NCBI GenBank assembly: GCA_947069175.1
Contig: CAMTDV010000028.1
Coordinates: forward strand, 66,076,157 to 66,140,156
DNA length: 64,000 nucleotides
From: Scalesia atractyloides
Taxonomy: Eukaryota; Streptophyta; Magnoliopsida; Asterales; Asteraceae
Reading direction: 5' to 3'
Positions 57,990-64,000 of this stretch are shown here, piece by piece. The notes beneath the pieces are model-generated. The model saw nothing but the letters and a program-made list of their open reading frames with translations, was not told the origin of the DNA and did no database searches. The position numbers and the translations under genes were made by a program. Every line of letters starts with the position of its first letter. Positions within the stretch are counted from its first letter, which is position 1.

Positions 57990-58671
57990 AAAGAGAACAT
58001 ACCGGTGATCATCTATGGTATCGCTCGTTGGGATCCACCGGTGGATACGGTTGGTAGGGGTATCCCATGAGGGCCGACATCATGTCGTGAAAGTCATCGA
58101 GTGGCCCTTTCTCGCCTTCAGCTAGCGCTTGGAACTTCGGTGGGATGAAACTGGAACCGACTGCTCTGAGCCAATGCGGAGACGGATCAGAAGGCCCGGA
58201 AGGAAGAGGAAGGTTCTCATATGAGGTCTAAGGCGTGTGCTCTAGGTATGGACGCACCGCCTCCCAATCTCTATGATGGTGCTCTTGGTCATGCAATTGT
58301 TTGGCGTTATTAACCGCCATATGTTGCGCCACCGCCATAGCGTGCCACCGGCGGTCTTCCAATGCGTTCTGATCAGCACGCGCCCTTTCCTGCTCCTCCT
58401 CCCATGCTTGCCTTCTAGACAATTCTTGTGCCTGATATAACTCTTGTCTTTCCATAAAGGCTTGCTGGGTGGCCCACTGCTCTTGTAGTCTCTCCCAATA
58501 TTCTTGCTCTTTGGCCCGATGAGCAGCCTCTTCAGCCCAATGAGATTATTATTGGGCTTCCCAATTTCGTTCCCACTGCTGCCTTCTTTGTTCATACTCC
58601 CGGTTCTCCCCAATACAAGCGGAGACATTATCATAAACGTCTTGTTGCCCCCGATTGTAGTTTGGATAGCC
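57990..58671 (-). pseudogene. Glu/Gln-rich coiled-coil ORF of the T2 element
   Basis: One minus-strand frame runs from the element D boundary to about 58014: YEQRRQQWERNWEAQ, two consecutive stop codons near 58547, then EEAAHRAKEQEYWERLQEQW, MERQELYQAQELSRRQAWEE, a stop at 58228 and a proline/tyrosine-rich end (YPYQPYPPVDP). The Glu/Gln/Arg content predicts a long coiled coil. I do not recognise a family. Its position before the AAGTGTGGGGA landmarks suggests it is the only protein of a non-autonomous Tat/Athila-like element. Its N terminus is cut by element D. Confidence 0.5.
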
Positions 58672-59079
58672 AGGCTTGTCACACCCTGACCCGCAACGGG
58701 AAAGGTGATCGGGGCATGATTGGGTTTTCATCAAAGCTCATGACATTTATTATAACGTTTCATATTTATTATTACAATTTAAAGGGAAATCATACAATCA
58801 TAATTACAACATGTTCTACACATCTTTCTAGACTTCATTATTTTCTTCTAAGGCATTTCCTATGTTTTCCTTGCTTCATCCTGTTCACCTGTATCATGTG
58901 TAAAAATGGTTTTTGGATCAACAAAAAGTTGGCGAGTGAATCCTATTAAAAACATTTAAACAAGTTTAATGAATTGATAAAATAAAGTGCATAACCACAT
59001 AGGAGTAAATGTAGATGTAAACTTATTCACAAAACACTTAATATTAAATAATACACACACATACAATAATAGATTGTTT

Positions 59080-59236
59080 TGAGGCACACGTTGTTCAACT
59101 CGTCTCCCACGAGGAACTGATGGGCTTAATGAATGAGTTTTGAGGCACGCGTTGTTCTACGAACTGATGGGCCTAATGAATGAGTTTTAAGGCACGCGTT
59201 GTTCAACTCGTCTCCCACGAGGAACTGATGGGCCTA
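59080..59236 (-). repeat. Three-copy repeat near the 3' end of LTR L5
   Basis: GAGGCACGCGTTGTTCAACT and CTCCCACGAGGAACTGATGGG repeat three times, the middle copy lacking the TCGTCTCCCACGAG part. The unit is the reverse complement of the block duplicated at 57021-57240, but the period is shorter (about 65-75 bp against about 155 bp). Confidence 0.8.
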
Positions 59237-59696
59237 ACAAATAATTTGCATACAAGATAACAATATGTATAACTACAAACAATATTTACATTCTAAGTTT
59301 AAATCATAATATGGTATGGCACGAGTTTGAATAAACGAATTAGTTTAAGTGACACATGATACACCCCAAAACGTGTAATTAAAAAGGGGAGTTGTAAGAT
59401 TCACTCACATTGGGTGCGTTTCTTGGATTGATGATGAATGCGCACGAAATTGGATTTAACCACGAGAGAAACCTAACCTAGATAATAACATAACGGTTCG
59501 GTAAATAAGCGGATTTTATTAATCAATTTTAGTAGGATTATTGGATATATTTTTGTGAGTTTAAGGCTATTTTCTAACTTTAAAAATGTTATTTTTAAGT
59601 ATTTTTAATTTAAATAAATAAATAAAAGTAATAAAAAAAATGTTGATTTTTGACTGTTGACCATTGACTTGTTGACCGGTTCGGTCGGTTATATGT

Positions 59697-60113
59697 GTGC
59701 GCTGGGTGAGACTCGAACCCGTGACCTCCCGTACGCGTGCACGCAGCTCTACCAACTGAGCTACGTGTCTAACCCGAAATATTTCTGTTTTTAATTATAT
59801 TTATATACTAATTAAATTAATCCGAAAATCATTTATTTTAAAAAGGTTTTTAATGTATCGACTCGGTGCTCTCCACAGGTCTCGAACCCGGGACCTGTGG
59901 TTTAGTTTGGCACACAGTCCACCGCTGGACTGTGTGTCTAACTTGGTAAATATTCTGGTTTTTATTATACTTAACATCTTACTGTTGTGGATCCGGTTCA
60001 GTTAAAAAAAAGGACATTTTATTACTGCGAAGGTGTGTGTGTCAAGGATCGAACTCGGGACGTATGCGTATTGTTTGCACACAGTCCACCGCTGGACTGT
60101 GTGTCTAACCCGT
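59697..60113 (-). repeat. tRNA-like module array of LTR L5 (X, X, Y)
   Basis: On the minus strand X at about 60113-60030, X at 59938-59865, Y at 59769-59697. Both X first hairpins are perfect 11-bp stems. The second X also has a perfect 9-bp stem CCACAGGTC/GACCTGTGG enclosing CCGGGTTCGA. Y has TAGCTCAGTTGG and GGGTTCGAGTC. Confidence 0.78.
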
Positions 60114-60856
60114 TTATAATACCGATTTTAATTAATCTTATAAACATACACTACTTCGTCTTCTTCGTTCAAAACCCAGACATCGGTTAACTAACTGTTT
60201 CTTGTTTAATTCGGTTAACGAACATTATGAGCAATCGTAATGTATTGAACATAAAAGGTTTGAGGATTGATTGTACCGAACAGATTGTCTTCTTCAGAAA
60301 TCCGGCGAAGCTCGTCGGCTCTGTTTTGGTGACCTTCGGCTGTTAGGATCAATTAACAGTTTGGAGGGATTAGATGTGAAATTTCTTGCGACAGAGATTC
60401 TTCAGAGGTTTAAGGTGAGTGTGGGTGATGTCAGTATGAGCTCTAAGATCTTATTTTAGAGTAAGAAGAAAGGATGGAATGAATTCGGTTTTCCGGCGAA
60501 AATTTCCGGTTAATTTGCAGGGAATTCCGGCGACTGCGGCGAAGTTTTTTGAGCAAAAATGAAGAGTGTAAGTTGGATAGATTCGTTAGCTCAACTGATG
60601 AACAAGGTATAATCCCGGATTTGAATTAGACTTTCGGTTTCGACGGAAATTAAGGTAATGAATGAAATTGATTAAGTTTTTCGGTTATAACCGATATGGC
60701 TGTTAATGTAAACGTTATGACCAAAAGATACGGCAACATTTGACGAATTTGTCAGGATTTCCGGCGTCAGCGGTTTTGGGCGCGCTGTGTAACTGGGTTT
60801 TGATTTCCAGATTTAATTTTTGTATTAATTGTTTCAATATCTAAACAAAAATCACA

Positions 60857-60943
60857 AGTGGCGGAGCGGTTGGAAGGATGAGAGTTAAGGCTTGGCTGAC
60901 CCGGTTGACCCGGCTGACCCGGGTTCGAATCCCGGCAGCCTTG
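60857..60943 (+). repeat. Ser/Leu-like tRNA module (S) in LTR L5
   Basis: GTGGCGGAGCGGTTGGA at the D-arm end, and CCGGG-TTCGAAT-CCCGG as an intact T-arm, 87 bp in total. A local repeat GACCCGGTTGACCCGGCTGA lengthens the middle. The most tRNA-like S module in the window, but it has no acceptor stem. Confidence 0.72.
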
Positions 60944-61126
60944 TTTTATTTTTATTTCACTATTTTTAATACATTTTCAAATATAAATTTTATATTCTAA
61001 TATACTCATTAATTATGTATCGTTTAAAATTAATTTGAGCATTAAATACGCAACGAAATTTTTAACTGGTTGTTCGGTTAATAAACGAAGCGGGTTTGGT
61101 AAATCCGGTTTTTGACGGATGTTACA

Positions 61127-61140
61127 GTATCCCCTACTTT
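61127..61140 (-). promoter_or_regulatory. Polypurine tract of element D
   Basis: AAAGTAGGGGATAC on the minus strand, directly before the LTR. The G1 copy has AAAGTAGGAGATAC at 4167-4180. Confidence 0.75.
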
Positions 61141-61426
61141 TTAGAAATTTCATCCCGAAATTTAAGTAGTGGCATATTTGTCTAAAAAGGATGGTGTTTA
61201 ATTTGACAGTTACATACTTAGAAAGGCGTAAGAGTTTAAATTTTTGTTTGAGGCGGTAAAGTTCCTTGTAAGGGTTGAGTACCCTGCTTCAGGAATCGCT
61301 TTTTGATGCCTATGATAATGAATATTGATAAACAGAGTTGATTGACTAAATATGGTTTCATGTGCAAGAGTTTTGATATGTTTGGAAAGATAAGGTTATA
61401 TCCCTAAACAAAACTTCTACTACTAA

Positions 61427-62515
61427 AACCTACATGGAACTTCTCATAACCGCCTGACAATGCCTCTGATCCTTTGACAAGAATACTTATATATAGGAAG
61501 TACCAGCGGCGTATCCACCATATTCTTGTCAAATTTTCATTGGTTTTATCAGTAAGTTATGATTGGTTCTATGATGTGACTCTAGAACATAAATAAACAC
61601 AACAATCAATATCTGAGTCCTAATTCTGATAGCATACATGTTTGAGTGGTGACAGTTCCTCTCTCGTTTGTTATGATGGAGAGGTTAGTTTATGTACAAA
61701 TAGAACACAATCCAATTTCTTTAAATGATGAGATGATATGAATGTTAAATCAGTGAGTATAACACAAACTTCAACCAAGACAATACTAAATCCTACATGG
61801 AACTTCTCATAACCGCCTGATAATGCCTCTGATCCTTTGACAAGAATACTTATATATAGGAAGTACCAGCGGCGTATCCACCATATTCTTGTCAAATTTT
61901 CATTGGCTTTATCCGTAAGTTATGATTAGTTCTATGTGACTCTAAAACATAAACAAACACAACAATCAAAGCTTGAGTCTTAATTCTGATAGTATACATG
62001 TTTGAATGATGACAGTTCCTCTCTCGTTTGTTATGATGGAGAGGTTAGTCTATATAGAAATGGAACACAATCCAATTCCTTTAAATGATGAGATTATATG
62101 AATGCTAAATCAGTGAGTATAACACAAACTTCAACCAAGACAATACTAAATCCTACATGGAACTTCTCATAACCGCCTGACAATGCCTCTGATCCTTTGA
62201 CAAGAATACTTATATATAGGAAGTACCAGCGGCGTATCCACCATATTCTTGTCAAATTTTCATTGGCTTTATCCGTAAGTTTTGATTAGTTCTATGTGAC
62301 TCTAAAACATAAACAAACACAACCACCAAAACTTGAATCTTAATTCTGATAGTATACATGTTTGAATGATGACAGTACCTCTCTCGTTTATTATGATGGA
62401 GAGGTTAGTCTATGTAGAAGTGAGACACAGCTCAACTTCTTTAAATGTTGAGATTGTAATACGTCGTGAGGTATGATGATATGAATGTTAAATCAGTGAG
62501 TATAAAACAAAACTG
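61427..62515 (-). repeat. 360-bp tandem repeat, three copies, downstream of gag in element D
   Basis: The segment starting CCTACATGGAACTTCTCATA and containing CTTATATATAGGAAGTACCA and CTCTCGTTTGTTATGATGGA occurs at about 61427, 61790 and 62150 with periods of 363 and 360 bp and over 90 percent identity. The first element has a single copy at about 3590-3905. No ORF spans it. Confidence 0.85.
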
Positions 62516-62648
62516 AAATAGTAATTTGCATTAAGATTCTTGTATATATTTCCAATTTATAACTGGGATACAGGAAAATTGAGCTAACATAAAAAAAAAC
62601 GTAAAAACTAAACGGTTGGAGTTGAATCTTGATTTTTGGCGAAGGGGA

Positions 62649-63988
62649 CTAGTTGGGTGGTTTCGTTTGGAACGTCATTATCTTCAACAGGATTGGCGTT
62701 GATGTTGTAAACTCTTCCTCTTGCTGGTAGTGGTTAGGTTTCCTTGATTTGCTTGGTTAACTGGGTTTGCTTGAGCTTGGGCGTTTATGATGTTAACCAA
62801 TCGAGGGCACGTGTTTCTAAAGTGGGTAGGGTCGCCACAATTAAAACAAGCTCGAACATATGGGAACATGGGGTATTGGGGTTGTTGATATGTTTGGATC
62901 ATGTTTTGAGTAGGGGGTGAGGTTTGGTTTTGAGGGGTGCGGCAAACCTTGCTCAAATTACCATAGCGTCCACAATTCGCACATAGACGACAATGTAAGG
63001 TAGATGGATGGTGATAAAAACAGGTGTTACATTGAGGGTGAGGTCCAAGGTAAGGTTTCTTATTTGGGTAAGTTGAGTTGGGTGCTACTTGAGTGATTGG
63101 GATAGCTTGGAGGGGTACGGCTTGTGAGGCTGGTTGGTTGCGTTGGGTGACAGCGAAAAGTTGCCCGTCTCATTTTCTCTTAGAAATGGGTTGAGAAGGG
63201 GATTCGGTTTGGGTGGAGTTGGAGGTTTCAGTCGATGCTTTATCCTTCTTCTTCTCCTCCTTGAAGTCTTTATTCCGTATACGGTTCTCGGTGAGCTCTG
63301 TAGCTAACTCCATTGCTGCTTCCAAAGTTGCAGGTGTGGTACTTATTACAGGGTCTTGAATTTTTGAAGGAAGACCTCGAATGTAGTGTTCGATCAAACG
63401 GTAGAGGGGAGTGAACAAGTTGGGAACCATTTGATTTAACTCGAGGAATCTCTTGTAGTATGTGGTGTGGTCGCCTTCCTTTTGCTTCAACGAATAGAAC
63501 TCATCCTCTAATTTCTTGATTTCGCTCCTTGGGCAAAACCGTCTTGTCATGATTTCCTTCAACTCTTCCCAAGTCAAAGTCATAGCATCTTCAACACCTC
63601 GTTTGGCCTTCTCTGTGTTCCACCATGTAAGTGCTATTCCAAGTAAACGACGGGTAGCATATCGCACTTTGCGGTCATCGGGGCAATCGCAATTTAGAAA
63701 GGTGTTTTCCATTTCTTCAAACCAATGGAGGAGAGCGGTGACACCTTCAGTCCCTTCGTATTTTGGAGGGTCGCAGGATTTGAAATGCTTGTAGGTGTAT
63801 TTAGTGGTATTTGGGGGAGGGTTGATAACATTTTGATCTTCTTGGTTGACAGGATTAGCGGTAAGGGCTTGTTGGACTTGAATTACAATGTTGGGTATTA
63901 CGGCAGCCATTTGTTGAGCGATTTGGGCAGCCATGCGCTCGCGGGCTTTTCCTAATCTCATCTTCCTACGAGCGAGGCTAGAAGACAT
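62649..63988 (-). pseudogene. Gag pseudogene of the gag-only element D
   Basis: Start ATG at 63988 (MSSSLARRKMRLGKARERMA), then ALTWWNTEKAKRGVEDAMTL, EELKEIMTRRFCPRSEI, YYKRFLELNQMVPNLF and LIEHYIRGLPSKIQ, the retrotransposon gag core, followed by a Lys/Thr-rich linker. A CGA-to-TGA nonsense codon at about 63168-63170 (Arg in the G1 copy) stops it after 272 residues. The frame then resumes: CANCGRYGNLSKVC, where the zinc-binding His is Asn, and CFNCGDPTHFRNTC, intact. A frameshift near 62735 changes the last 30 residues. Core and N terminus are better preserved than in G1, which lacks them. Confidence 0.88.
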
Positions 63989-64000
63989 CTACAAGGAATA

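Larger units (their letters stand above)
58677..61126 (-). mobile_element. LTR of family A, copy L5 (3' LTR of element D)
   Basis: 2450 bp. Minus-strand ends TGTAACATCCGTC (61126) and GGGTCAGGGTGTGACA (58677). Same internal order as L2 and L4: S module, CGCCGG leader motifs, X, X, Y, then repeated block. Confidence 0.9.
58677..64000 (-). mobile_element. Gag-only gypsy element D (3' part), runs off the window
   Basis: Minus strand: gag (63988 to about 62649), non-coding tail with a tripled 360-bp repeat (62515-61427), polypurine tract and 3' LTR L5 (61126-58677). It is the same family as the element at 2134-6792. Left flank AGGCT (58672-58676); the other side is beyond the window. No pol sequence anywhere between gag and LTR, as in the first copy, so loss of pol is a family trait and not a local deletion. 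Confidence 0.88.

Noticed and set aside
60857..60943. Functional tRNA-Ser or tRNA-Leu gene
   Set aside because: T-arm and D-arm start are good, but the acceptor stem is missing and the unit is a fixed part of the LTR.
63516..63955. Plus-strand ORFs across the element D gag
   Set aside because: They are shadows of the minus-strand gag; the same shadow appears opposite the gag at 2.2-2.5 kb.
1..64000. CRISPR array or bacterial operons
   Set aside because: The repeats are LTRs, minisatellites and palindrome clusters in plant DNA; no spaced identical repeats or bacterial genes.

Overview
The window looks like plant nuclear DNA made almost entirely of nested LTR retrotransposons. The only recognisable host genes are one oleosin gene (22.88-23.36 kb, minus strand) and one shattered fragment (17.43-19.98 kb). 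The eudicot assignment rests on the oleosin and on the mix of Ty3/gypsy (chromovirus-like, Athila/Tat-like) and Ty1/copia elements. Asteraceae is my best guess from repeat style only and is not proven.

Layout. 1-6.8 kb: a gag-only gypsy element (plus strand) whose gag is cut by a reverse-oriented LTR, followed by its own 2.6-kb LTR. 6.8-17.4 kb: a decayed gypsy element C on the minus strand (partial 3' LTR, RT, protease, gag, PBS, 5' LTR), interrupted by two solo LTRs with clean 5-bp target-site duplications (TSDs). 17.4-20.0 kb: a broken host gene holding another solo LTR of the same family as C. 20-27.7 kb: the least transposon-dense part, with the oleosin gene, AT microsatellites, degenerate minisatellites and Helitron-like ends. 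27.7-43.5 kb: an Athila-like element on the minus strand, split between its protease and RT parts by a complete 9.49-kb copia element (TSD TGCAT). 43.5-52.2 kb: a chromovirus-like element E (minus) with a 3.35-kb LTR, inserted in the Athila gag and itself holding a solo LTR inside its integrase. 52.2-64 kb: a Tat/Athila-like non-autonomous element inserted in the E protease, holding a solo LTR and then a second gag-only element D that runs off the window.

The most unusual feature is the LTR family called A here (five copies). Every copy carries the same ordered array of tRNA-like modules: one Ser/Leu-like module in antisense near the LTR start, then two or three hairpin modules of one type (X), then one tRNA-like module with an intact A-box and a B-box (Y). 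The elements that own these LTRs encode only gag. A second theme is that several unrelated LTR families carry short GC-rich palindromes close upstream of a TATA box.

No retroelement here has intact proteins. I saw nonsense codons, frameshifts, lost RT aspartates, a changed integrase aspartate and broken zinc knuckles. The oleosin carries a probable one-base deletion near its C terminus. All calls come from reading the sequence; no searches were run.
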